Source: Burkholderia cepacia (GTDB lineage Bacteria > Pseudomonadota > Gammaproteobacteria > Burkholderiales > Burkholderiaceae). From it: a DNA stretch of 64,000 nucleotides. A program made the translations under genes and the position numbers. The stretch is from contig NZ_CP013443.1 of assembly GCF_001718835.1 (NCBI RefSeq), forward strand, positions 2,480,001-2,544,000, written 5' to 3'. Positions 1-10,182 of the stretch are shown here, piece by piece. The notes under the pieces are model-generated. The model searched no databases. It was not told the DNA's origin and worked only from the letters and a program-made list of their open reading frames with translations. Positions within the stretch are counted from its first letter, which is position 1. Every line of letters starts with the position of its first letter.

Positions 1-1
1 C

Positions 2-340
2 GTCGCAGCGTTTCTCGGCTGCTACCTGAGCGAGCCCAAACCGAACGTCGTTTTCGACCCGCCCGCGCGCCCGTTGTCCGAGGCCGCGTTCGTCACGCAA
101 GCGTCACGTCGCGGCGTGTGTCTCGACAGAAGGGCCGCATTGATGTATAACGCGCGCTCGTACTTCATTAATGGCGAGGAAGGATCGCTCGGGCAGACCA
201 GCGAATGGCTGCCCGAACTGGCCAATCAACGCCAGATGGAGGCGAAACGGTTTGTAACACTATCCCGGGCTCCCTCAATGACAGCTTTATTGCACGAGTG
301 GTATCGTGCGGGCTGGATACGGGTCGGAAACCGGAATTAG
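2..340 (+). CDS. C-terminal part of a JmjC/cupin ribosomal oxygenase (RoxA/YcfD-like), 5' end outside window
   Basis: The frame is open from the window edge to a TAG at 338-340, giving 112 residues without a start. The text resembles, from memory, the C-terminal winged-helix region of E. coli YcfD/RoxA, the oxygenase that hydroxylates an arginine of ribosomal protein L16. Shared features are a proline-rich linker (FDPPARPLS), a short hydrophobic stretch followed by FINGEE (YcfD has ANGEK at this point), and a last helix ending in LLHEWYRAGWI (YcfD ends in LAALVNSGYW). The iron-binding JmjC core would lie upstream and cannot be seen. An internal ATG would give only a short peptide. The family call is an inference from this alignment. 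Confidence 0.6.
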   Translation, partial: VAAFLGCYLSEPKPNVVFDPPARPLSEAAFVTQASRRGVCLDRRAALMYNARSYFINGEEGSLGQTSEWLPELANQRQMEAKRFVTLSRAPSMTALLHEWYRAGWIRVGNRN

Positions 341-570
341 TGTGAGTCGCCCCGTATGCCCGTACGGATCAAATTCTGTATGGGAAAGACAACGTATTGA
401 CCCCGCATTTGTCGACGGTCGATAGGAAAGTGCATATAATTTCCGCCCAAGCCGTAGGGAAGATTCACGCTCTAGAAGTGCATCTCCACCAGCGGCCCAG
501 GTCGGTGTTGGAGCACATTACCGGTATTGTTTCGCGCTGTTGCTTACTTTAACCATAAAAGGACGTGATC
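341..570. other. Intergenic region and leader of the alanine-rich lipoprotein gene
   Basis: No coding sequence is supported here. A perfect TATAAT hexamer lies at 435-440, with TCGACG 17 bases upstream as a weak -35 element. Transcription from it would give a leader of roughly 120 bases before the ATG at 571. A purine-rich AAAAGGA at 557-563 is the ribosome binding site that fixes the ATG start. Confidence 0.5.
412..440 (+). promoter_or_regulatory. Candidate sigma-70 promoter of the alanine-rich lipoprotein
   Basis: TATAAT at 435-440 with TCGACG at 412-417, spacer 17 bases. The -10 is perfect and the -35 matches four of six consensus positions. It lies in the only AT-richer stretch between the two rightward genes. 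Confidence 0.5.
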
Positions 571-834
571 ATGAAGAAATCCCTCCTCGTAGCTTCCCTG
601 TTGGCTGCTGTTGCACTGGCTGCTTGCAACAAGAGCGCTGATCAAGCTGCTTCGTCGGCTGCAAGCGACGCGGCTGCTGCTGCTTCGACGGCTGCTTCGG
701 CAGTTGCTGGTGCTGCGAGCGACGCTTCGGCTGCTGCTTCGTCGGCAACGGCTGCTGCGAGCGATGCTGCTGCTGCAGTGGCGTCGGCTGCTTCGGCAGC
801 GACGGCTGCTCCGGCTTCGGGCGCAAGCCAGTAA
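571..834 (+). CDS. Small alanine-rich lipoprotein
   Basis: An 87-residue protein with a textbook lipoprotein signal: MKK, a hydrophobic core, and the lipobox ALAAC with the lipidated Cys at 19. The residue after Cys is Asn, so outer-membrane sorting by Lol is expected. The mature part is extremely simple: 37 of its 69 residues are Ala, mixed mainly with Ser, Asp and Thr in imperfect AASDAAAA-type units, and after the first few residues it has no Lys, Arg or aromatic residue. The ATG at 571 is preferred over an in-frame GTG at 565 because AAAAGGA sits at the correct distance. The gene is monocistronic, with a strong terminator directly behind it. The function is unknown; a helical filler or spacer role is possible by analogy with other alanine-rich lipoproteins but is not shown. 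Confidence 0.88.
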   Translation: MKKSLLVASLLAAVALAACNKSADQAASSAASDAAAAASTAASAVAGAASDASAAASSATAAASDAAAAVASAASAATAAPASGASQ

Positions 835-850
835 GCCTCAGCGTCAGCTG

Positions 851-880
851 AAAAAAACCGGCCCGAGGGCCGGTTTTTTT
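851..880 (+). terminator. Rho-independent terminator of the alanine-rich lipoprotein
   Basis: Stem CCGGCCC / GGGCCGG followed by seven T residues, and preceded by a run of A, so it may also act on the opposite strand for the leftward MBL-hydrolase gene. Confidence 0.92.
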
Positions 881-946
881 ACGTCTGCCGTTTTCGCGCC
901 TGTCGCCCGGCAGTCGTATCGGGCCGCCACAGCGGCGCTGCCCCGC

Positions 947-1723
947 TCACCCGAGCGCCAGCCAGTCGAAGCCCGTGTCCTGCGTGGCCACGATCACGTC
1001 CTCCCCGTTCGTCCCCAGTACGCCGCCAAACGCCTGGCGGACCAGTTCCGGCAGGTTGTTCTGCTGGCTCAGGTGCGCCCCGACCAAGTGCCGGAGGCGG
1101 CTGCGCTCGAGCGACGCGAGGATGTCCGCCGCCGCGTCGTTGCTCAGGTGGCCGTGGTTGCCGCCGATGCGTGCCTTCAGCGACTGCGGATAGCGGCTCG
1201 CGGCCAGCATCGCGGTGTCGTGGTTGGATTCGAGCACCAGCGCGTCACAGCCGCTCAGGACGGCCGTGATGTGCGGCGTGGCCATGCCGACGTCCGTCAG
1301 CACGCCGAGCCGGCTGCAGCCGTCCATAAAGACGAACTGGAGCGGCTCGCGTGCGTCGTGAGGGACCGTATAGGGCATCACGGCCAGATCGCGTATCGCG
1401 GCCGTCTCGTCGCCCCACAGCACGTGGAGGTCGACGTCGGCCTCGTCCGCGCCGACCGCGCGCGCGGTGCCCCAGCTCATGTAGAGCGGCAGCGACGCCC
1501 GGCGGGCGAGCGTCAGCGCACTACCGACGTGGTCGCTGTGTTCGTGGGTAATCAGGATCGCATCGAGATCGCCGATGCAGAGATTCAGACGGCCGAGCCG
1601 ACGCTCGACCTCCTTGGCGGAAAAGCCGCAGTCGAGCAGCACGCGGGTGGTCGTCGTGCCGCTCGAGGCCTCGACGACCAGCGCGTTGCCTTCGCTGCCG
1701 CTTCCGAGGCTGGCGAATCGCAC
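947..1723 (-). CDS. MBL-fold metallo-hydrolase (YycJ/WalJ-like)
   Basis: A 258-residue cytoplasmic protein of the metallo-beta-lactamase fold. It opens with MRFASLGSGSEGNA, characteristic of the YycJ/WalJ subgroup, and carries the zinc motif HEHSDH near residue 60, a later VPHDA His-containing segment, a LTDVG segment, and ESNHD and GNHGHLSN blocks that complete the metal site. Members of this subgroup have been linked to DNA processing or 5'-exonuclease activity, but no substrate can be read from the sequence. It is the last gene of the leftward block, four bases after the bamC stop, so it is probably co-transcribed with bamC and dapA. Confidence 0.85.
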   Translation of the reverse strand: MRFASLGSGSEGNALVVEASSGTTTTRVLLDCGFSAKEVERRLGRLNLCIGDLDAILITHEHSDHVGSALTLARRASLPLYMSWGTARAVGADEADVDLHVLWGDETAAIRDLAVMPYTVPHDAREPLQFVFMDGCSRLGVLTDVGMATPHITAVLSGCDALVLESNHDTAMLAASRYPQSLKARIGGNHGHLSNDAAADILASLERSRLRHLVGAHLSQQNNLPELVRQAFGGVLGTNGEDVIVATQDTGFDWLALG

Positions 1724-1727
1724 GCGC

Positions 1728-2873
1728 TCAGTTCAGCTGCGCGTGGAGCAGCGAAATGATCCGCTGCGCGTCCGACGAGTTGTCGACCTGGCCGTTTGCG
1801 CCGATCACCGCGACCTGCGTGCCGCCGTTGCCTTGCGCACGCACGTTGACCAGGAATTCCTTGCCCGGCTTCGCGGCCGCCGGGCCGCCGTAGAACAGCT
1901 TGCCGAACAGGCCGTCACGCTTCAGCTCTTCCATCGAATTCGCATAGCGCACGGTGTACACGCCCTTCTCGCGGTCGCGATTGTCGACCGTGAAGTTGGT
2001 CCGGTCGAGCGCCAGGCCCACTCGCAGCCACGCACGGTCGAACGACTCGGCCAGCTGCAGCGTCGCCGCGCCGTTGCTCGTGTCGCTGACCTGCGCCGGC
2101 GCCGTCGCGGGGCGTGCATCGGTCAGCAGCTGCTTTGCCTGCGCATCGGTCAGGCCGAACTTCTGCATCAGCTTCGACAGGAACACGGCTTCCAGCACCG
2201 GGTTGCGCGGACGCTCCTCCCAGCGCGACGACGTGCCGCCCTGCGGGCCGACCATCATTTCCTCCATCGCGCTGTGTGTGATCGAGATGTCGGTGTTGCC
2301 GTCCGACGTGCGGTTCACGAGCGTACGGAAGCGGTCGCGCGTGCCGGACGAGTAGGCGAAATCGATGACCTTGCCGATCGTGCGGCGGAACCAGTCGTCG
2401 GGAATGTTCGCACGGTTTTCGGCCCAGTCGGTGGCCATGATGCCCGTCGACGGTGCATCGGTCTTCAGCGAGAAACCGTTCTCCTGCCAGAACTCCTTCA
2501 GGATCGGCCACAGCTGCTCGGGCGTCCGGCCGTCGACGACGAGCCAGCGGCGGTCGCCGTCGCGCTCGATGTGCATGCCGAGCGGATCCTGCGCGCTCGG
2601 GATGCCGTCGGTGGCGTTGCCGGCCTGGGTCGTGACCCGCGGCGGCAGCGTGCCGAGGCCGGCGTTGCTCGGCGGCGCGACGAACTGCTGCGTCGTCGGT
2701 ACCGGCTTCAGGTCGCTCGGCACCGCGAGCGGCGGCGCCGAACCGGTGTTCTTGTAGTTGACCCGGTCGGGGGCCAGATAGTCGTTCAGCGTATCGCAGC
2801 CGGCGAGCGCGCCCAGCGCCAGCGCCACCACCGACATCTGGATGGCGCGAGAGGAAAAGGCGAAACGTTTCAT
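1728..2873 (-). CDS. bamC: Outer membrane protein assembly factor BamC (NlpB family lipoprotein)
   Basis: A 381-residue lipoprotein with a signal peptide and lipobox LAGC, Cys at about 26. The start of the mature chain, CDTLNDYLAPDRVNYKNT, is the unstructured segment that in the family lies along BamD. Two helix-grip domains follow (about residues 95-215 and 255-381), the second rich in GxYTVRYAN-type strands. It is a non-essential part of the BAM machine that inserts beta-barrel proteins into the outer membrane. It lies directly downstream of dapA, an arrangement also seen in enterobacteria (dapA-nlpB), which supports the assignment. Confidence 0.92.
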   Translation of the reverse strand: MKRFAFSSRAIQMSVVALALGALAGCDTLNDYLAPDRVNYKNTGSAPPLAVPSDLKPVPTTQQFVAPPSNAGLGTLPPRVTTQAGNATDGIPSAQDPLGMHIERDGDRRWLVVDGRTPEQLWPILKEFWQENGFSLKTDAPSTGIMATDWAENRANIPDDWFRRTIGKVIDFAYSSGTRDRFRTLVNRTSDGNTDISITHSAMEEMMVGPQGGTSSRWEERPRNPVLEAVFLSKLMQKFGLTDAQAKQLLTDARPATAPAQVSDTSNGAATLQLAESFDRAWLRVGLALDRTNFTVDNRDREKGVYTVRYANSMEELKRDGLFGKLFYGGPAAAKPGKEFLVNVRAQGNGGTQVAVIGANGQVDNSSDAQRIISLLHAQLN

Positions 2874-2984
2874 GAAATCCTTCGTCTTGCTAGAACGCTC
2901 GTCAGGAGCGGCGCCGGACGGAGCCGGCCGGTGCGGGTTGATCAGGGTGCGAGCCGGCGGCCGCAGGACGCGGCCGCCCTGGCA

Positions 2985-3890
<906 letters not shown>

Positions 3891-3940
3891 GAAACGCGAT
3901 TGAGAGATTATGTACCGGTAAACGTTGAGATTGTAGCGGA

Positions 3941-4543
3941 TTAGCCGGGCAGTTCGTAACGTGGAATTCCCGCCCCCGCCTTCGGGGTCGCGCCCTCGCG
4001 TACTGCGCAGAGACGCTGGACGAACGCCTCGCGCGGCGCGGCGACGAACCCGTCCTCGTACGCAACCACCCGCAGGCGGCCGTGCACGGCGTCTAGCAGC
4101 TCGCCCGGGGCGAGCAGGAACGCGGGGTTGGACGGTTTACCGACCGATTCGTTTCCTTGCGCGAAGGTTTCGTAGATGAGCACGCCGCCCGGCGCCACCG
4201 CATCGAGCAGATGGGGCCAGAGCGGGCGATGCAGATAATGGGTGACGATCACCGCCGAAAACGGCTCGCCGGCCGGCAGTGGCCACGGCGCGCCTTCGAG
4301 ATCGGCGTCACGGGCGTCGACGCCCGGAATCGCTCGCAACGCGGCCAGCGCGACCGGGTCGCGGTCGAGTGCGACGACCGGGTGCCCGTGCGACGCGAAC
4401 CAGCGCGCATGACGGCCGCCGCCCGCGGCGACATCCAGCACCGCGCCGCCTGCCGGCACGAGCCGCGACCATTGCGCGACCCAGCGCGACGGCTCGGCCT
4501 GGGCGACGTGGCCGCCCGCGGCGGCGATGACGGATGCGCTCAT
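3941..4543 (-). CDS. Class I SAM-dependent methyltransferase
   Basis: A 200-residue Rossmann-fold methyltransferase. Motif I reads VLDVAAGGGRHARW, the acidic end of strand 2 is VVALDRDP, and motif IV lies around VIVTHYLHRPLW, followed by VAPGGVLIYETFAQGN. The Thr-His-Tyr-Leu-His-Arg-Pro-Leu sequence is typical of a small group of proteobacterial methyltransferases of unknown substrate, distantly like tellurite-resistance TehB types. The ATG at 4543 lies eight bases after the trpS stop. Upstream in-frame sequence overlaps trpS and is not used. The substrate is unknown. Confidence 0.82.
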   Translation of the reverse strand: MSASVIAAAGGHVAQAEPSRWVAQWSRLVPAGGAVLDVAAGGGRHARWFASHGHPVVALDRDPVALAALRAIPGVDARDADLEGAPWPLPAGEPFSAVIVTHYLHRPLWPHLLDAVAPGGVLIYETFAQGNESVGKPSNPAFLLAPGELLDAVHGRLRVVAYEDGFVAAPREAFVQRLCAVREGATPKAGAGIPRYELPG

Positions 4544-4551
4544 GCGGCTGA

Positions 4552-5754
<1,203 letters not shown>

Positions 5755-5762
5755 GATTGTCG

Positions 5763-6425
5763 TTAGAAAAGCGAGGCGAATGGGGAGAGGATAGCGCTCA
5801 GGACGGCGTAGCCGACGTTGACGAGCGGGCGCAGCCAGAAGTTCGTCAGCACGCCCGTCGCGACCAGCACGAGGACGATGATGAAACCGTACGGCTCGAT
5901 GCGCGACAGCGCGATCGATTGCTTCGTCGGCAGCAGCGCCGCCAGGATGCGGCCGCCGTCGAGCGGCGGCAGCGGAAACAGGTTCAGCACGCCCAGCACG
6001 AGGTTCGCGCTGACGCCGGCAAACGCCATCCGCGTGAAGAACGGCTCGTCGATGCCGACGGCCGGCAGCACGAGCGTCAGCACGCCCCAGATCAGCGCCT
6101 GAACGAAGTTGCAGGCCGGCCCCGCGAGCGATACCCACAAGCTGCCCCAGCGCGGATCGCGCAGGTTGCCGAACGACACCGGCACCGGCTTCGCATAGCC
6201 GAACAGGAACGCGCCGCCCGTCAGGAAATACATCGCGAGCGGGATCGCGATCGTGCCGAGCGGATCGATGTGGCGCATCGGGTTGAACGATACGCGCCCC
6301 ATCATGTAGGCGGTGTTGTCGCCGAGCAGGCGGGCGGCGTAGCCGTGCGCGGCCTCGTGCAGCGTGATCGCGAAGATCACGGGCAGCGCGTAGACGGCGA
6401 TGGTCTGTATCAGGGAAGCATCCAT
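5763..6425 (-). CDS. Site-2 protease family integral membrane protein (M50-like)
   Basis: A 220-residue polytopic membrane protein with five to six predicted membrane segments. The zinc-binding motif HEAAH is in the first segment (near residue 23) and the second metal motif is NLFPLPPLDGGR near residue 150. These define the short, PDZ-less S2P group. Such enzymes cleave membrane segments of regulators or leftover signal peptides; the substrate here cannot be predicted. It lies between yciO and trpS on the same strand, with a spacing of only a few bases to trpS. Confidence 0.9.
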   Translation of the reverse strand: MDASLIQTIAVYALPVIFAITLHEAAHGYAARLLGDNTAYMMGRVSFNPMRHIDPLGTIAIPLAMYFLTGGAFLFGYAKPVPVSFGNLRDPRWGSLWVSLAGPACNFVQALIWGVLTLVLPAVGIDEPFFTRMAFAGVSANLVLGVLNLFPLPPLDGGRILAALLPTKQSIALSRIEPYGFIIVLVLVATGVLTNFWLRPLVNVGYAVLSAILSPFASLF

Positions 6426-6479
6426 ATCGCGTTATTGTAACAAGCGCAATCGCACGGACACGGAAGGAACGGCGCGGGT

Positions 6480-7112
6480 TCACGCCGCCGTCAGCCCGAA
6501 CGGCTCGAGCGCGCCGCGCCCCGCGCGCACGAGCTCGGGCTCGTCGCCGGTGAGGTCGATCACCGTCGACGGCTCGCGCGGGCACGCGCCGCCGTCGATC
6601 ACGAGATCGACCTGTTTCTCGAGCCGCGCACGAATGTCTTCGGGATCGTTGAGCGGCTCGTCGTCCGGCGGCAGGATCAGCGTCGTGCCGAGCAGCGGCT
6701 GGCCGAGCGATTCCAGCAACGCGAGCGTGATCGCGTGATCGGGCACGCGCAACCCGATCGTCTTGCGCGACGGATGCGACAGCCGGCGCGGCACTTCCTT
6801 GGTCGCCTGCAGGATGAACACGTACGGGCCGGGCGTCACCGACTTGATCTGGCGGTACTGGCGGTTGTCGACCATCGCGAAGTTGGCGAGCTCCGACAGG
6901 TCGCGCACGAGCAGCGACAGGTGCTGCTTCTCGTCGAGGCCGCGAATCCGGCGCACCCGCTCGACCGCGTCCTTGTCGTCGAGATGGCACGCGAGCGCAT
7001 AGCTCGAATCGGTCGGCATCGCGATCACGCCGCCCTTGCTGACGATCTCCACGGCCTGCTTGATCAGGCGCGGCTGCGGATTGTCCGGATGAATCCTGAA
7101 GAACTGGGACAT
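6480..7112 (-). CDS. yciO: Sua5/YciO/YrdC-family protein, YciO type
   Basis: A 210-residue YrdC-fold protein. The start MSQFFRIHPDNPQPRLI, the middle KEVPRRLSHPSRKTIGLRVP and the end PSTVIDLTGDEPELVRAGRG closely match E. coli YciO as remembered. Members are annotated as L-threonylcarbamoyladenylate synthases, but YciO is a paralogue of TsaC and its role in tRNA t6A formation is weaker or different, so the reaction should be treated as uncertain. It follows rnm, as in enterobacteria, which suggests a conserved link between the two. Confidence 0.9.
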   Translation of the reverse strand: MSQFFRIHPDNPQPRLIKQAVEIVSKGGVIAMPTDSSYALACHLDDKDAVERVRRIRGLDEKQHLSLLVRDLSELANFAMVDNRQYRQIKSVTPGPYVFILQATKEVPRRLSHPSRKTIGLRVPDHAITLALLESLGQPLLGTTLILPPDDEPLNDPEDIRARLEKQVDLVIDGGACPREPSTVIDLTGDEPELVRAGRGALEPFGLTAA

Positions 7113-7185
7113 GGGGATGGATAAAGAGGGAATGAACGGGGGGCGCGCCGCAGCGGCGACGCGCGCGGCCGGCCCGCCGGGGGCG

Positions 7186-8025
7186 TCAGAGCCAGCGCTC
7201 CCAGACCGGTGTCAGGTCGGGCGGCAGCGGCGGCAGGCTGCCGAGCTCGACACGGCCCTCGCCTGGCGCATGAAAATCCGAGCCGCGCGATGCCTCGAAG
7301 CCGAAGCGGCGTGCGACGTCCGCGTATTCGCGGTACTGGTCGGGCGTGTGGCTGCCCGTCACGACCTCGATCGCGCGGCCGCCCAGATCGATGAACTCGC
7401 CGAAAAACGCGTCGAATTCGACGGGCGCATAGCGATAACGGCCCGGATGCGCGATGACCGCCTCGCCGCCCGCGCCGCGGATCCACTGCACGGCGTCGGG
7501 CAGCGTCGCCCAACGGTGCGGGACGAACCCGGGCTTGCCGTCGCCGAGCAGGCGATCGAATACGTCGGACGTCGATTCGGCGTGGCCGTTCTCGACGAGA
7601 AACCGGGCGAAATGCGTGCGCGAGATCAGGTCGGGATTCGATACGTACTTCAGCGCGCCTTCGTATGCACCGGGAATGCCGAGCGTGGCAAGCTGCGCGC
7701 CGATCGCCACGGCGCGCGCCGCGCGGCCATGGCGCGTGCGATACAGGCCGTCGACGAGCACCGGATTTGCCGGATCGACGTTCAGGCCGACGATGTGCAC
7801 GGTGCGCGACGCCCACGTGACCGAAATCTCGACGCCACTCAGGTAGCGCATGCCGAGCGCTTCCGCTTCGCCGCGCGCCGCCGCCTGGCCGCCGATTTCG
7901 TCGTGGTCGGTCAACGCCCACAGGGTCACGCCGCCGGCATGGGCGCGGCGCGCGACGTCGGCAGGCGACAGCAACCCGTCGGAAACATTCGAATGGCAGT
8001 GGAGATCGGCGTTCATTGTCGGCAT
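7186..8025 (-). CDS. rnm: PHP-domain 3',5'-nucleoside bisphosphate phosphatase / 5'-3' exonuclease (RNase AM, YciV/TrpH type)
   Basis: A 279-residue PHP-domain phosphoesterase. Metal ligands are visible in DLHCHSNVSDG, WALTDHDEIGG, GVEISVT, VIAHPGRY and GSDFHAPGEG. The family removes phosphate from 3',5'-bisphosphonucleosides such as pAp and trims the 5' ends of ribosomal RNAs. The start is either ATG 8025 or ATG 8016 (MNADLHCH); neither has a clear ribosome site. It lies just upstream of yciO, the same pairing as in E. coli. Confidence 0.9.
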   Translation of the reverse strand: MPTMNADLHCHSNVSDGLLSPADVARRAHAGGVTLWALTDHDEIGGQAAARGEAEALGMRYLSGVEISVTWASRTVHIVGLNVDPANPVLVDGLYRTRHGRAARAVAIGAQLATLGIPGAYEGALKYVSNPDLISRTHFARFLVENGHAESTSDVFDRLLGDGKPGFVPHRWATLPDAVQWIRGAGGEAVIAHPGRYRYAPVEFDAFFGEFIDLGGRAIEVVTGSHTPDQYREYADVARRFGFEASRGSDFHAPGEGRVELGSLPPLPPDLTPVWERWL

Positions 8026-8111
8026 GGCAGGTAAGGCTTCATTCTACTGCAACGCGGCATTCCGCCGCCGCCCCTCCCCCTTTCCGCCCCGCTGCGCGCC
8101 GGCCGCGAACG

Positions 8112-9002
8112 CTACGCGCAGAACGCCTCGATCAGCGCCGCGATCTGCTCGGGCTGGTCGTGATGCACCATGTGGCCGGCATCCTCGACGAGCTTCTCGC
8201 GCCAATCGGGGAACGCATTGAAACGCGCCTTGAATTCCGGCAGCGGGATGCCGCCGGCCAGATAGGCGAGCGTCGGCGAGTTGACGGCCTCGACGTGCAG
8301 CACCTTCGCGCGCACCTGCGCCCAGGTCGCCATCACTTCGTCGAGCCGGTACAGCAGCGGGCCCGGCATCTTGTGCGCGGGGTCGGCCAGCAGGTGGTAG
8401 AGGCCGTCGTCGCCGCGCTTCGACCAGTGCGCGGCAAGGAACGCGGCGCGGCGCGGGTCCAGCCGCGGATTGGTCCTGGTCAGGCGCGCCGCCACGTCGT
8501 CGAGTGACGCGTAGGGCTTCAGCGCCGACGGCTCGCGCAGGCCGTCGAGCCAGCCGCGCAGCCGGCGCGGCGCCTGCTCGGCCCGCGCGGGCGCGAGCCC
8601 GAAACCCTCCAGATCGACCACGCGCCGCACGCGCTCCGGCCGCGCACCCGCATACAGGCACACGACGTTCGCACCCATGCTGTGCCCGACCAGGTTGACT
8701 TCGCCGGCCGGCGCGTAGTGGTCGACGAGCGCATCGAGGTCGCCCAGGTATTCGTGGAACCAGTAGTGGCCGCCGCCCTGCCGCGCGACCGGCCAGTCGG
8801 ACAGCCCGAAGCCGCGCGCATCGGGCGCGATCACCTGCCAGTCGCCCGCGAGCGCATCGACGACGAACTGGAACGACGCCGCGACGTCCATCCAGCCGTG
8901 CAGCATGAACAGCGTCGGCGCATCGGGCCGGCCCCAGCGCCGGACATGCAGCTGGACGCCGCGCACCGTGACGAAATCGGAAACAGAACTCGAGGCACTC
9001 AT
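8112..9002 (-). CDS. Alpha/beta-fold hydrolase
   Basis: A 296-residue alpha/beta hydrolase. The oxyanion motif is HGWMD, the nucleophile elbow GHSMGA, and the catalytic His lies in EDAGHMVHHDQPEQ near the C-terminus, in the usual order. The region between the elbow and the last strand forms a helical cap. No signal peptide is present. The substrate is unknown; the family includes esterases, lactonases and haloalkane dehalogenases. It lies 86 bases upstream of rnm on the same strand. Confidence 0.85.
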   Translation of the reverse strand: MSASSSVSDFVTVRGVQLHVRRWGRPDAPTLFMLHGWMDVAASFQFVVDALAGDWQVIAPDARGFGLSDWPVARQGGGHYWFHEYLGDLDALVDHYAPAGEVNLVGHSMGANVVCLYAGARPERVRRVVDLEGFGLAPARAEQAPRRLRGWLDGLREPSALKPYASLDDVAARLTRTNPRLDPRRAAFLAAHWSKRGDDGLYHLLADPAHKMPGPLLYRLDEVMATWAQVRAKVLHVEAVNSPTLAYLAGGIPLPEFKARFNAFPDWREKLVEDAGHMVHHDQPEQIAALIEAFCA

Positions 9003-9133
9003 TGCAGCCGCTCAAAAAAAGAATGGTCGTTCGATTATAACGACGCCGCCGCGCAGGCGCGTGCCGCGATCGTCACGCGTGTCGAGGCACTCCTCTAGGC
9101 GCCGCCGCCCTGCCTGACGGGTAATGCCGTCGA

Positions 9134-9997
9134 TCAGGCTCCTTCCCGCGTCGCGGCGTCGTCCTGCGCCGCGAGCGCGTCCAGCTCGGCGGGCTCGAAG
9201 CCGGCGCTGCGGCGCGCATCGAAATTGAACGGGCCACGCAACCGCGGCGCATGGTATTGCTCGGCGAGCTGCCGGTAGGTCGGTACGGGATCGCGGCCGG
9301 CTTCGTCGCACAGATGCCGGAACCAGCGGTTGCCGATCGCGACATGGCCGATTTCGTCGCGCAGGATCACGTCGAGGATCGCGGCCGACGCATCGTCGCC
9401 CGCCTGGACGAGCCGCGCGCGGATCGGCGGCGACGCGTCGAGCCCACGGGCCTCGAGCGTACGCGGCACGAGCGCCATGCGCGCAAGCACGTCGCCCTTG
9501 GTTCGCTCGCACATTTCCCAGAGGCCGTTGTGCGCGGGAAAATCGCCATACGCATGGCCGAATTCGGCGAGCCGGCCGGCCAGCAACGAAAAGTGATACG
9601 CCTCTTCAGCGGCGACCTTCAGCCAGTCCGAGTAGAACGCGTCCGGCTGGCCGCCAAAGCGCCACACCGCATCGAGCGCCAGGTTGATCGCATTGAACTC
9701 GATATGGGCAAGCGCGTGCAGCAGCACGGCGCGCCCTTCGGGCGAACGCATGCTGCGGCGCTCGAGCTGGCGCGGCTCGACGAGCGGCGGGCGCGCCGGG
9801 CGCCCGGGCAGGTCGGCCGGCTCCGGCAGGACGAGCGACGGGGCGATCGCCGCCCGCCCGGCCAGCAGCGCGTCGTACAGCGTGTGCACCCGGGCAGCCT
9901 TCGCGGCGGGCTCGGGCGTGCGCAGGGCGTCGAGCGCGGCGCGGCGCACGCAGGTCGACGCGTCGGAATCGACGGATGAAGAACGCACCATGTTCAT
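9134..9997 (-). CDS. Ferritin-like domain protein (DUF455 family)
   Basis: A 287-residue mostly helical protein. Glu and His residues spaced as di-iron ligands are seen in HIEFNAINLALD, EEAYHFSLLAGRL and RDEIGHVAIGNRWF. The first 60 or so residues are alanine-rich and less conserved in character. Proteins of this family are often annotated only as DUF455; their reaction is unknown to me. It is the first gene of the long leftward block and is divergent from the gamma-carbonic anhydrase gene. Confidence 0.8.
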   Translation of the reverse strand: MNMVRSSSVDSDASTCVRRAALDALRTPEPAAKAARVHTLYDALLAGRAAIAPSLVLPEPADLPGRPARPPLVEPRQLERRSMRSPEGRAVLLHALAHIEFNAINLALDAVWRFGGQPDAFYSDWLKVAAEEAYHFSLLAGRLAEFGHAYGDFPAHNGLWEMCERTKGDVLARMALVPRTLEARGLDASPPIRARLVQAGDDASAAILDVILRDEIGHVAIGNRWFRHLCDEAGRDPVPTYRQLAEQYHAPRLRGPFNFDARRSAGFEPAELDALAAQDDAATREGA

Positions 9998-10046
9998 GAC
10001 CGGGGCACCGTTGAATGCGCGTCGGGAGCCGCCGCGCGCAACCGTT

Positions 10047-10052
10047 TACAAT
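10047..10052 (+). promoter_or_regulatory. Candidate -10 element for the gamma-carbonic anhydrase/hslO unit
   Basis: TACAAT hexamer in the 185-base gap between divergent genes. No convincing -35 element is seen 16-18 bases upstream, so support is weak. Confidence 0.3.
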
Positions 10053-10182
10053 ACGCGCTTGTACTGCTGCGACAGGCGCGGCGCGAAACGCGTCATTCTA
10101 CCGACGCCTGCCGAACGATACCGCCTTGCATGAAACCGGACTCGGCGCTCAAGCGCCGGGGCCGATCGACAAAGGAGACAAT

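Noticed and set aside
591..826. Tandem DNA repeat or CRISPR-like array in the GCTGCT-rich stretch
   Set aside because: The repetition follows Ala/Ser codons of the lipoprotein; units are irregular and there are no spacers.
5755..6990. Extension of trpS into an 812-codon fusion
   Set aside because: It overlaps the site-2 protease and yciO genes in another frame; the trpS family start is at the ATG at 5754.
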